A DNA stretch of 64,000 bases from Microtetraspora sp. NBRC 16547. GTDB taxonomy: Bacteria > Actinomycetota > Actinomycetes > Streptosporangiales > Streptosporangiaceae. The notes beneath the pieces are model-generated. The model did no database searches and was not told the DNA's origin. It worked only from the letters and a program-made list of their open reading frames with translations. Location of the stretch: contig NZ_BSSE01000008.1 of NCBI RefSeq assembly GCF_030268965.1, positions 186,001 to 250,000 of the forward strand. The letters run 5' to 3'. Below, piece after piece: positions 8,587 through 22,100 of the stretch (within the stretch, counting starts at the first letter, position 1; each line of letters starts with the position of its first letter). The translations under genes were made by a program, and so were the position numbers.

Positions 8587-8899
8587 TACCGGAGTGCCGC
8601 CGAGGCCGGCCGCAGCGTCCTCCCAGACGACGGGATGCTGTCGTATTGCCGGTCTCCGGTGGTAGGTGACAGGCGACCGCAATGAACCAGTGGTCACGAC
8701 TCCCTTATCGCCGGGCGCATATCGGCCGAAGATTACTAGTGGATCTGGCCTGTGGATCTTAAGTTCCACCTTCAGTTTTCCGGCCGCTTCTACGGCGACA
8801 CGAGACGGTCACCTCCGCTTCCTACGGTGCTTCGGCGGCTGGCCCGACCTCACGGTGGGCCACCTCGTGTCACCTACCTGCATGACGAAGGATCTCCGA
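8587..8899. other. Leader region of the secreted phosphoesterase gene
   Basis: No gene is visible. The stretch is locally AT-richer (around 8690-8790) and probably carries the promoter of the downstream gene. A longer in-frame extension of that gene into this region lacks a signal peptide and a ribosome-binding site. Confidence 0.35.
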
Positions 8900-11467
8900 A
8901 TGAGCACCACAATCAAGGCTCGGCTGACGATCGGGGCGGTGAGCGGCGCACTGCTTGCGCTGATCGCCGTCAGTCCCGGCGCGTCGGCCGCCACCACCCC
9001 GGCGCCGGAATCGTACGCGACCGTCAACGGCGTCGTGTTCGCCGACGCGAACGGGAACGGTACGCAGGACCGCGGCGAGCGGGGCCTGGCGAATGTCAGC
9101 GTCTCGGACGGCGTGACCACCGTCCAGACTGACGCCCAGGGCAACTACGAACTCCTTACCGACCCGGCGCGCCGCACCGACGAGATCGTGTTCGTCTCGC
9201 AGCCGACCGGCTATCTCGTGCCGGTCGACGAGTTCCAGACCCCGCAGTTCTACAAGCACCTCGGTGAGCTGACCGTCGGTCAGGAAGCCAGCGCCTCCTT
9301 CGGCCTCATCCCCGCGCCGAAGACCAGGAACCCGAACTTCACCTTCGGCACGTTCACGGACACGCAGACGCTGACGTTAAGCGAGGACGTCCGCAAGATC
9401 TTTGAAGGTGCTGTCGCCGAGCTCAACCAGCTCAGCGACCAGCCCGAGTTCATGATCGTGTCCGGCGACCTCACGCAGAACTCCACGGAGCAGGAGTTCG
9501 TGCGTTACACCACCACCACTGCCACCTCTCGGGTGCCGGTCTGGCCGGCGGTGGGCAACCACGATTTCAGCAACCAGCCGCTCTACACCAACTACCGCAA
9601 GTTCCTGGGCCCGGAGTGGTACTCGTTCGACTACGGCAACCGGCACTTCGTCGTCCTTGAGAACACGTCCGGGTTCAAGGACCCTGCGCAACTCGAGTGG
9701 ATGCGCAACGACCTGGCCATGAACGCCAAGGACGACAAGGTCGTCACGGTCGTCGCCCATCGGCCGATGCAGGCTCCCCCCACCGGCGGTGGCGGCGACT
9801 CGCCCGCTCCGTACATCGAGCTGATGGAGCAGTACAACACCAAGCTGGTGCTCACCGGCCACACGCACAAGAACGACGTCGACCTGCACGCGATCGAGGG
9901 TGCCGCACACGTGGTCACCAACGCGACGTCGAGCACGCTCGACCAGACGCCCAACGGCTTCCGCGTCGTCACCTTCAAGGGTGACAAGATCACGTACCCG
10001 TTCAAGATGTACGGGGTCGATCACACCCTCACGGTCACCAACCCTGCCCCGGGCAGCCGGATCGGTGCGGACGACGGAACCGTCCAGGTCAACGCCTACA
10101 ACACGACGTCCAACGTGACTGCCGTCCACTACCGCATCGACGGTGGCAAGTGGAAGGCCCTGAAGCAGAGCAGCGCCTTCACCTGGGCCGTGGAGACCCG
10201 CGGGTTCCGCCTCCCGATCGGTGAGCACACGATCGAGGTCCGGGCCACCGACGACACCGGCCGGACGTGGAAGGAGACGTCGAGCTTCCGGGTCGTGCCC
10301 GGCGACGAGCTCAACGCGCCGCGTATGGGTAGCGACTGGTCGATGTTCAAGGGCAACTCCGCCTACACCGGCGTCGCCCAGGACGTCCTCGGCGACAACC
10401 TCGAGCTCGCCTGGACCTACCGCACCCCCGGCACCATCCTCACCTCGTCCCCTGTGGTCGTGGACGGTGTCGTGTATGCCGGCACCCGCGACGAGGACGG
10501 CGAGGTGAACCACGCTATCCACGCCATCGACCTGGCCACGGGCAAGCAGCTGTGGCGCTTCCCGACCGATGGCCAGGCCGAGGCGACGCCCGTGGTCGCC
10601 GACGGCATCGTGTATGCCGCATCCGTGCGCGGAACGCTCTTCGCCCTCGACGCCAAGACCGGCACGAAGATCTGGTCGATCACCAAGGGTGACCAAGTCG
10701 GCGACGGCGTCCACCGTGGCTGGATGTACGAGCCGCCGAACTACGCCGATGGAGTGATCTACCAGGTCTACAGCAACGGGGAGCGGCGCCTCATGGCCCT
10801 GGACGCCAAGACCGGCGCCCAGCTGTGGGACTCCCGGCTCAACGGCGGCTGGATCTCCGAGACGCCGCCTGCCCTCGGCGGCGGCCGGCTCTATGTCGAC
10901 GGCGACAACGACTGGCTGGTCGCGCTGAACGCGAAGACCGGTGCCGAGGAGTGGCGCGTGTCGCGCATGCGGTGCACCAACACCACGCCGACGTACTCGG
11001 ACGAGCTTCTCTACATGGGTTGCCAGGGCGACGTGCTCATCGTCCTCGACGCCGCCACGGGCAAGGAGGTCTGGCGCTACACCAGCACGGACCCGAGCTT
11101 CCTGCGCGGCACCCCGACCGGTTCGTCGCCGGCGATCATCGACGGGGTGGCCTACCAGGGCTTCTCCAATGGCAACATGACTGCGCTCGACGCCAAGACC
11201 GGTGAGTTCATGTGGACCCGGCGGACCGGTGGCGGCATCACGTCCGCTCCGGTGGTGAGCGGCGACACGCTTTACTTCGGGTCGAACGACGGCTTCGTCT
11301 ACGGTCTCGACCGTGCCACCGGCGCCCCGACCTGGAAGTTCGAGATCGGCACGTGGGTCGCCTCCAGCCCGGCGGTCACCGGCAACACGCTGGTCGTCGG
11401 CGCCTGGGACGGCAACGTCTACGCCTTCACCGCCGACGACGCCGCGAAGCCGGGCGAGGCGGAATGA
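8900..11467 (+). CDS. Secreted calcineurin-like phosphoesterase fused to a PQQ-type beta-propeller
   Basis: This 855-residue protein starts at ATG behind AAGGA and has a Sec signal peptide (MSTTIKARLTIGAVSGALLA, cleavage near GASA-A at about 30). A Metallophos_N/SdrD-B-like domain follows (GVVFADANGNGTQDRGERGL). The metallophosphoesterase core has TDTQ (replacing the DxH of the first metal motif), SGDLTQ, GNHDF and GHTHKND. An Ig-like segment leads into a PQQ-repeat propeller with at least seven repeats of the type LDAKTG-LWxF. Soluble phosphodiesterases with such propellers are usually surface enzymes or scaffolds; the natural substrate is unknown. The gene stands alone. Confidence 0.85.
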   Translation: MSTTIKARLTIGAVSGALLALIAVSPGASAATTPAPESYATVNGVVFADANGNGTQDRGERGLANVSVSDGVTTVQTDAQGNYELLTDPARRTDEIVFVSQPTGYLVPVDEFQTPQFYKHLGELTVGQEASASFGLIPAPKTRNPNFTFGTFTDTQTLTLSEDVRKIFEGAVAELNQLSDQPEFMIVSGDLTQNSTEQEFVRYTTTTATSRVPVWPAVGNHDFSNQPLYTNYRKFLGPEWYSFDYGNRHFVVLENTSGFKDPAQLEWMRNDLAMNAKDDKVVTVVAHRPMQAPPTGGGGDSPAPYIELMEQYNTKLVLTGHTHKNDVDLHAIEGAAHVVTNATSSTLDQTPNGFRVVTFKGDKITYPFKMYGVDHTLTVTNPAPGSRIGADDGTVQVNAYNTTSNVTAVHYRIDGGKWKALKQSSAFTWAVETRGFRLPIGEHTIEVRATDDTGRTWKETSSFRVVPGDELNAPRMGSDWSMFKGNSAYTGVAQDVLGDNLELAWTYRTPGTILTSSPVVVDGVVYAGTRDEDGEVNHAIHAIDLATGKQLWRFPTDGQAEATPVVADGIVYAASVRGTLFALDAKTGTKIWSITKGDQVGDGVHRGWMYEPPNYADGVIYQVYSNGERRLMALDAKTGAQLWDSRLNGGWISETPPALGGGRLYVDGDNDWLVALNAKTGAEEWRVSRMRCTNTTPTYSDELLYMGCQGDVLIVLDAATGKEVWRYTSTDPSFLRGTPTGSSPAIIDGVAYQGFSNGNMTALDAKTGEFMWTRRTGGGITSAPVVSGDTLYFGSNDGFVYGLDRATGAPTWKFEIGTWVASSPAVTGNTLVVGAWDGNVYAFTADDAAKPGEAE

Positions 11468-11695
11468 CCGTCAACGAGAAGGTGCCTCCGGTCGCACCGC
11501 CACGCTGACGATCACCGCGCTGTCGTAGGCACGGTTCACATCTGGCCTCTGGACCCGCCCGTTCACGGGTCGGTCCGGAGGCTCCCAGTATCAAGGACCG
11601 GCCTGCGGCAAGATCCGGAACATGCTTGGCCTCAGCCGAGAGGGAACGATAGATCAGCCGCAGGTCAGCCCGTCATCGGGTCAAGGAACGGCGAT
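11468..11695. other. Gap with weak hairpin, no gene
   Basis: Downstream of the phosphoesterase, GACCCG (11552) can pair with CGGGTC (to 11571) across an 8-nt loop and may terminate transcription. Nothing else recognisable lies before the tRNA scar. Confidence 0.3.
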
Positions 11696-11740
11696 CCACT
11701 TCTAATCCGACGGTCGGGGTTCGAATCCCTCAGGGCGGGC
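11696..11740 (+). repeat. tRNA-Arg(UCU) 3'-half remnant (scar copy B)
   Basis: This copy again begins at the anticodon loop (CTTCTAA), continues through TCCGA and the T arm GGGGTTCGAATCCCTC, and ends AGGGCGGGC. It matches copy A over about 40 bp with a one-base deletion and end changes. The 5' half is absent (preceding bases GCGATCCA cannot form the anticodon stem). It sits about 200 bp before the biosynthetic cluster and is a candidate integration scar. Confidence 0.7.
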
Positions 11741-11812
11741 CGACGCCTCCGGAGCGAGCCTGGTGGAGGCGGGCGTCGACAACGACGTCAAGATCACCGG
11801 GCGGTAGCCCAC

Positions 11813-11850
11813 CGGGATTCCGGAGCCATGCGTGTGGCTCCGAAATCCCG
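11813..11850. terminator. Strong hairpin upstream of the NRPS cluster
   Basis: CGGGATTCCGGAGCC pairs with GGCTCCGAAATCCCG over 15 positions with one mismatch and an 8-nt loop. It follows a short reading-frame remnant (A-D-A-S-G to KITGR-stop) that adjoins scar copy B. It probably ended transcription of whatever lay upstream. Confidence 0.5.
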
Positions 11851-11946
11851 AAAAATACGGGCTTGTGGTGAATGATGGCGCTCGGCAAGGATGCTGGGAG
11901 GCGGACGGTGATCCCGTCCAATCGCAGGCGAGACAAAGGACGCCGG

Positions 11947-12248
11947 ATGACCCAGGCCGACGCGGTTGCATCTCTCGTGGAGCGAAGGTTAGGCCGCGTT
12001 CTCGATCCCGATCTCAACTTCTTCGAAGCCGGTCTCGATTCGCTCGCCCTGGTCGAGCTGCACGAGGAGATCACCAGCACACTGGGCCTGAGCCTGCCGG
12101 TTACCGCGATGTTCACCCACCCGAACCTGCGTGCCCTCTCGGACCTGATCACGCAGGGCCAGGCGCCCGCCAGGCAGGACGGCGCCCGTCGCCGTCCGCT
12201 GGGCGGCAGCCGCCGCGACGTGCGTGCCAGGATCCGTGAGGACGGTCG

Positions 12249-12252
<4 letters not shown>
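11947..12252 (+). CDS. Discrete acyl/peptidyl carrier protein
   Basis: This 101-residue protein is preceded by AAAGGA. It has the carrier-protein four-helix pattern with the phosphopantetheine site in NFFEAGLDSLALVELHEEIT (Ser of GLDSL, about residue 36). The C-terminal 20 residues are basic and probably disordered. The stop overlaps the GTG of the next gene, so it is co-translated with the glycine NRPS. It most likely carries an acyl or aminoacyl unit that meets that NRPS in trans. Activation would need a PPTase such as the one at 42036-43493. Its cargo cannot be read from sequence. Confidence 0.85.
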
Positions 12253-16192
<3,940 letters not shown>

Positions 16193-16196
<4 letters not shown>

Positions 16197-16924
16197 CGCC
16201 GTGGTTCGTCCAGGTCAAGGAGGGCGAGCGGGCGCTGGTCGCGTTCCCGCACGCGGGCGGCGGCCCCGCGTCGCTCGGCGAGCTCGCCGGCCACCTGCCG
16301 CCCGAGGTGGGGCTGTGGTCGGTCAACCTGCCGGGACGGCAGGCCAGGCTCGCCGAGGAGCCGCGCACCGACCTCGACGGGCTCGTCGACGAGCTCGCCC
16401 ACGACCTCGTGGAAAGGGGCCCGCACACGCTGTTCGGCTACTGCAGCGGCGCGCTGCTGGCCTTCCTCGTCTGCCGCCGCGCGGTCGAGCTGGGCGGACG
16501 ACCGGAACGGCTGATCGTCGCGTCGTTCGCCGCGCCGGACGTGACGTTGCTCCTGCGCAGGCTGCCGTCGCTGCCGTCGTGGCTGTTCTGGGAGCAGCTG
16601 ATCGCGCTCGGCGGTGTCCCGCCGGAACTGGCCGATCGGGAGGTGCTCTGGCCGGTGCTGGAGCCGGCGCTCCGCGCCGACTTCGGGCTGCTGGCCGGCT
16701 ATCACCACCGGCCCGGGCCACCGCTGCCGGTGCCCATCTCTGTCCTGTACGGCATCCGGGACGCCTCGCTGACCAGGGGCGGCCTGCTCGGCTGGCGCAG
16801 GCAGAGCGTGCACAGGCCCGTGCTCAGGGAGCTCGACTCCACCCACTGGCTGGCCGAGGACACCCCGGACGTCCTGGCAGCCGCGATCGCTGAGGAGATG
16901 GGATGCGCCTCGGTTACAGCATGA
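16193..16924 (+). CDS. Type II thioesterase with Cys nucleophile
   Basis: The 243-residue alpha/beta-hydrolase starts at an ATG overlapping the NRPS stop. It shows the type II TE pattern: LVAFPHAGGGPASL, LWSVNLPGRQARL, the elbow FGYCSGALLAFL and a late His in ELDSTHWLAED. The nucleophile position of GxSxG is Cys84 (GYCSG) rather than Ser; Cys-type thioesterases are known in some NRPS systems. Its role is probably to clear misprimed carrier proteins or to release the glycine-loaded unit. It overlaps the monooxygenase gene by 22 nt. Confidence 0.88.
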
Positions 16925-17922
16925 GCTACTGGGGCGGCGCGGGCCTCGGCCCGGCCGACCACCTGGCGCTGGTACGAGAGGCCGAGGCGCTGGGCTACGA
17001 CTCGGTGTGGGCGGCCGAGACCTACGGCACCGACCCGGCGAGCCTGCTGGCCTGGATCGCCGGGCAGACAGAACGCATCGCGCTGGGCACCGGCGTGCTG
17101 CAGATGACCGGGCGCAAGCCCGTCGTCGCCGCCATGACCGCGGCCACCCTCGACCAGGTCTCCGGCGGGCGGGCCAGGCTCGGCGTGGGGCTGTCAGGAC
17201 CGCAGGTGGTCGAGGGCTGGCACGGCGAGCGCTTCGAACGGCCGCTGGCCCGCGCCCGGGACTACCTCCAGGTGGTGCGCAAGGCGCTCCACCAGGAGCC
17301 GGTGCGGCACGACGGGCCCACGATGACGCTGCCCCTGCCCGGCAGCGAGGGCAAGGAGCTGGCGCTGGCCGTGTCGCCGGTGCAGGAACGGCTGCCGGTC
17401 TACCTGGCCGCGATGGGGCCCGGGACTGTCGCGCTGGCCGGCGAGCTCGCCGACGGCTGGCTGGCCATCCACTTCCCGCCCGACCACCTGGCCAGGATGG
17501 CCAAGCACCTGAACCGCGGCGACCTCGACGTGGCGCCCATGGTGCTGACGCTCGTCGAGGAGGACCAGGAGCTGGCCTACGACATGATGCGGCCCATGCT
17601 CGCCCTCTACCTGGGCGGCATGGGCTCACGCCGGACGAATTTCTACAACCGGCTGGCCGCCACGCTCGGCTTCGAGCAGGAGGCCGCCCGCATGCAGGAA
17701 GCCTTCCTGGACGGGCGGCAGGGCGAGGCCATGGCGATGCTGCCCGACGCACTCGTCGACGCGATGACCATGTGCGGCCCGGCCGGCAAGGTGCGCGAGC
17801 GGATGGCGGCCTACCAGGAGGCGGGCGCGACCACGCTGATCGTCGGCCTGGTCACGCCCACCCGGCGGCTCCGCAGCCGCCAGCTACGGCTCATTGCGAG
17901 CCTGGCGCCGGCATCTCCTTGA
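16903..17922 (+). CDS. Luciferase-like (LLM class) flavin/F420 monooxygenase
   Basis: This 339-residue TIM-barrel protein has LLM hallmarks: MRLGYSMSYWGGAGLGPADH, LVREAEALGYDSVWAAETYG, RIALGTGVLQM and LPVYLAAMGPGTVALAGELADGW. The length and the ETYG/GTDP region are usual for the F420-dependent or FMN-dependent group, which cannot be separated by eye. Being translationally coupled to a glycine NRPS and a thioesterase, it probably oxidises a carrier-bound intermediate (hydroxylation, N-oxidation or dehydrogenation). Its 3' end overlaps the convergent MFS gene by 32 nt, so the two cluster halves meet tail to tail. Confidence 0.88.
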   Translation: MRLGYSMSYWGGAGLGPADHLALVREAEALGYDSVWAAETYGTDPASLLAWIAGQTERIALGTGVLQMTGRKPVVAAMTAATLDQVSGGRARLGVGLSGPQVVEGWHGERFERPLARARDYLQVVRKALHQEPVRHDGPTMTLPLPGSEGKELALAVSPVQERLPVYLAAMGPGTVALAGELADGWLAIHFPPDHLARMAKHLNRGDLDVAPMVLTLVEEDQELAYDMMRPMLALYLGGMGSRRTNFYNRLAATLGFEQEAARMQEAFLDGRQGEAMAMLPDALVDAMTMCGPAGKVRERMAAYQEAGATTLIVGLVTPTRRLRSRQLRLIASLAPASP

Positions 17923-19162
17923 GCTTGGCCAGCGGAGACCAGGCCATCGCCGCGATCGGCACCAGAGCGCCGATGGCCACGACCACCCACAGCGCCACGC
18001 GCGTCCCCACGGCGCCGGCCAGCAGGCCGGCGCCCAGCGCGCCCAGCGGGGCCGGGATCAGGCCCAGCGAGTAGATCGAGGCCACCACGCGGCCCTGCAG
18101 CTGCGGCGGGGTGATCGTCTGCACCAGCGAGGTGTTGGTGACGAAGAAGATCTGCGAGCTGACGCCGCTGACCAGCTGCGCGAGGACGAGCATCGCCACC
18201 GACACCCAGACGTCGCCGGTGGCCAGCGGGATGAGGAAGAGCGCCAGGTTGCCGTACACCATCGACCACACCAGCACCTTGCCGATCGCGTAGCGGCGCA
18301 TCACCTTGACGGCGATCAGCGCGCCGATGATCGCGCCCACGCCGCCGCCGGCCAGGATGCTGCCGAACCACGCCGCGGGCACGCCCAGGTCGCGGATCAC
18401 GTACAGGGCGTAGATGGAGTTCATCGAGCCCAGGATGAACAGCGAGTACACGGCCGAGGAGATGGCCAGCGGCCGGATCAGCTCGTGCCGCATCACCCAG
18501 AGCACTCCCTGCCAGATCGCCTTGTGCACCTGCCCGGCGGTGGTGTCGTCCGGCTCGGGCCGCGCCTCCGGCCGCTTGATCAGCGACACCGCGATCGCGG
18601 AGGCCAGGTACGACACCGCGTCGATGATCAGCAGCGCGGGCGCGGCGAGCACCTTCAGCAGCGCCGCGGCGAGGCCGGGTCCGAACGTCTGGGCGGTCGA
18701 CTCGGTCAGTTGCAGCTTGGAGTTGCCCTCCAGGAAGTTCTCCCGCGGCACCAGGAACGGGAAGTAGCTGCGGTAGGCCGTCTGGAAGAGCGTGCTGAGC
18801 AGCCCGAGAGCGAAGATGACGCCGTAGATCCAGGTCAGCGTGAGCATGTCGGCGAACCACGCGATGGGGATCAGCATCAGCAGCACGAAGCGCGCCACGT
18901 CCGTCCAGATCAGGATGGGCCGCTTGCGCACCCGGTCGGCCAGCACGCCGAAGACCAGGAAGAACACCATCGGGAGCCGCAGCAGGAAGCCGACGACGCC
19001 CATCTCCGCCTCGGAGGCGTTCAGGACGGTGACCGCGATGACGGGGAACGCGAAGAGGCTGATCGCCGAGCCGAACTGCGACAGGCTCTGGCCCGCCCAC
19101 AGCCGCAGGAAGTCGGGGTACTTCCACAGGCTCGACCGCTGCTCAATGGTCGGGGATGCCAT
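17891..19162 (-). CDS. MFS transporter, likely product exporter
   Basis: This 423-residue, 12-segment major facilitator protein has the motif A-like loop GVLADRVRKRPILIWTD between segments 2 and 3, and a second half beginning near residue 220. The N-terminus (LWKYPDFLRLWAGQSLSQFG, then SAISLFAFPVIA) is typical of the EntS/MdtG-like drug and siderophore exporters. It is the last gene of the minus-strand NRPS-PKS operon and overlaps the final NRPS by 20 nt, so it most likely exports the product or confers self-resistance. The substrate is inferred from context only. Confidence 0.9.
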   Translation of the reverse strand: MASPTIEQRSSLWKYPDFLRLWAGQSLSQFGSAISLFAFPVIAVTVLNASEAEMGVVGFLLRLPMVFFLVFGVLADRVRKRPILIWTDVARFVLLMLIPIAWFADMLTLTWIYGVIFALGLLSTLFQTAYRSYFPFLVPRENFLEGNSKLQLTESTAQTFGPGLAAALLKVLAAPALLIIDAVSYLASAIAVSLIKRPEARPEPDDTTAGQVHKAIWQGVLWVMRHELIRPLAISSAVYSLFILGSMNSIYALYVIRDLGVPAAWFGSILAGGGVGAIIGALIAVKVMRRYAIGKVLVWSMVYGNLALFLIPLATGDVWVSVAMLVLAQLVSGVSSQIFFVTNTSLVQTITPPQLQGRVVASIYSLGLIPAPLGALGAGLLAGAVGTRVALWVVVAIGALVPIAAMAWSPLAKLKEMPAPGSQ

Positions 19163-22100
19163 GATCCATCCACTTTCTGATTTCGGTGGCCGCTCCGGCG
19201 ACCAGGGGTTCGTAAAGGATCGGCACGCGTTCCTCGGGGATCTCCACGTGCGCCAGCCGTCCCTTGGCGACGGAGGGCCAGCCGCCGTCCTCGCGCCTGG
19301 GCGCGAAGAGCGCGACGTCGCCGTCGTACGGCTCGTGCCGGTAGCCGCCGACCGCGTGCGCGTTGGCCCGGAACACCGCCAGGTAGCGGCGCGCCTGCTC
19401 GACCTCGGCGGTGTCCGGGGCCAGCCGGTCGGCTGCCTCGGCCGCGCCCATCACCGCCAGCAGCCGCTCCTCCGGCGACCGGGCGGCCAGCTCCGCCGCG
19501 TCCAGCCCGAGGGTCTCCTCGGGCCCGCCGGCCAGCGCGTGGAACAGCAGCACCGTGTCGTCCTTCAGCGACGCGTCCGCCACCGGCTCCTCGGCGTTGG
19601 CGTAGAACAGCACGACGAGCGGCACCTGCTCGCCGCGCTCGCGCAGCCGCCTGGCCACCTCCAGCGCGATGTTCCCGCCGATGCAGAACCCGCCCAGCAC
19701 GTACGGCCCGGCCGGCCGTACTGCCAGCAGGTCGGTCACGTAGGCGTCGGCCATCTCGGCGAGCGTGGCGTGCGGCTCCTCGCCGGGCACGAGCCCGCGC
19801 GCGGCGATGGCGTACACCGGCTGGTCGGGTCCGAGCCGCCGGGCCAGCGGGTGGTAGCGGAAGACCTGGCCGCCGAGCGCGTGGATGAAGAAGATCGGCG
19901 TACGGTCGCCGTCCGGGTTGAGCGGCACGACGTGGCTCGGCGGCGCCAGGTCCTCGGGCTGACGCAGCACCCGGCCGAGCGCGCTGATCGTCGGCGCGGC
20001 GAGCACGGTGGCGACCGGCAGGTTCCGCCCCAGCTCCTGGCGGATGCGGGCGGCCAGCCGCAGCGCGCTGATGGAGTGGCCGCCGAGCTCGAAGAAGTCG
20101 TCCAGGATCCCGGCCGCGGGCACCTTCAGCACCTCCTCGTACAGCCTGGCCAGCCGCGCCTCCACCTCGTCGCGCGGCGGCACGTACGGCTTGCCGCCGG
20201 TGGTCTCCGGCGCGGGGAGGGCGGCGCGGTCGAGCTTGCCGCTGCGGGTGAGGGGGAAGGCGTCCAGCCGGACCCAGCGGCGCGGGATCATGTGGTCCGG
20301 GAGCAGGTCTGTCAGGTCGGGGATGTCGCCGACGTGGTAGCCGATGAGGTGGCCGTCGACGAGTTTGACGGCGGCGCCGGAGACGGCTTCGATTTCGCCG
20401 AGTTCGACGCGCATGCCGCGGATTTTGATTTGGTGGTCGGTGCGGCCGAGGTATTCGAGTTCGCCGGTGGGGAGCCATCGGGCGAGGTCGCCGGTTTTGT
20501 AGAGGCGTTGGCCATCCGGTGCGGGGAGGAAGCGTTCGGCGGTGAGTGCGGGTTTGCCGAGGTAGCCGCGGGCGAGTTGGATGCCGCCGATGTAGAGCTC
20601 GCCGGGTGTGCCGATGGGGACGTCGCGCAGGTTCGCGTCGAGGACGTGCAGGGTGGTGTTGTCCACCGGCCGCCCGATCGGGACGACGGTTTCGCCCGGC
20701 TGGCAGGGGTGCCAGGAGACGTCGACGGCTGCCTCGGTGGGGCCGTAGAGGTTGTGCAGCCCGGGGATGTTCAGGCCGGGTGGGAGGGCTTCGCCGGAGC
20801 AGATGATCCGCTCCGGCAGTTGGATGTCCTCTTCTTCCAGGAAGGCGTGGAGCATCGAGGGGACGAAGTGGACGGTGGTGATGGCCTCGGTTTTGATGAG
20901 GTCGCGTAGGTAGGCGGTGTCGCGGTGGCCTCCGGGGCGGGCGATGACCATGGTCGCGCCGGTGATGAGTGGCCAGAACAGTTCCCACACTGAGACGTCG
21001 AAGGTGATCGGGGTTTTGTGCAGGACCCGGTCGTGCGGAGTGAGGTGGAAGGTGTCTTGCATCCAGCGGAGTCGGTTGACGATCGCGCGGTGGGAGATGC
21101 CGACGCCTTTGGGGCGTCCGGTGGATCCTGAGGTGTAGAGGACGTAGGCGAGGTTGTCTGCGTGGGGGTGGCCGCCGGGGGTGGTGTGGGCGTCGGCGAG
21201 CATGCCGTTGCGTCGTTCTTCGGGGTCGTTGGGGTCGAGGGGGAGGAATGCGCCGCCGGCGGCCAGTACTGCGAGGAGTTGGATGGGCAGGTCGAGGCCG
21301 CGTTCCATGCAGACGCCGACGGGCTGGTCGACTTGCACGTCGAGCCCGGCCGCGATCTGGCGGGCACGTTCAGCCAGTTCGTGGTAGGTCAGTCGCTGGC
21401 CTTCGAAGATCACGGCTGTCGCGTCCGGGGTGCGGGCCGCTTGCTCGAAGACCAGCTCGTGGAGGAGTCCGCCGGGGTGGTCGCGTGTGGTGGCGTTCCA
21501 GCGCGCGAGTAGCGCCGTATCCTCCGGCGAGATGGTGATATTTCCGGACAAGGCGCGGAGGTAGTGGTCCCGGATCGCCGCGATCTGGTCGGCGGGGAAC
21601 TGCGTGGTGTCGTAGGAGATCGTCAGCGTCAGCCCCTGCCCCGGAGTCCGGACGAAGGCCGCGCTGAACGCGAAGTCGGTCTGCTCGAAGAAGTCCTGGC
21701 CCTCGATGGGGGTGGCGGCGCCGCCGTACACCTGGAAGTCGCGGAAGTCGACGTGCGTGTCCAGCAGGCGCGCGCGATCGCTGGCCCGCTGGATCTCGAA
21801 AAGCGGGAAATGCCGGTACGGCAGCGCCGCCACCTCCGCCTGGAACACCCGCTGCACCAGGTCGGGAGCGTCGGCCCGCACGCGCAACGGGATGGTGTTG
21901 AGGAACAGGCCGAGCACCTCGCCGCCCGCCTCGCTCTCCGGGCGGCTGTGCGTGAGCATCCCGGTGAGGACGTCCGGTTCGCCGGTCAGCAGTCCCATGA
22001 CGCGCACGTGCGCCGCGAGCAGCACCGAGCGCAGCGGCACCCGCGCGTCTGCCGCCTCCTCGGCCAGCGCCCGCGTCAGGTCGCCGGGGAGCGTCGTGGC

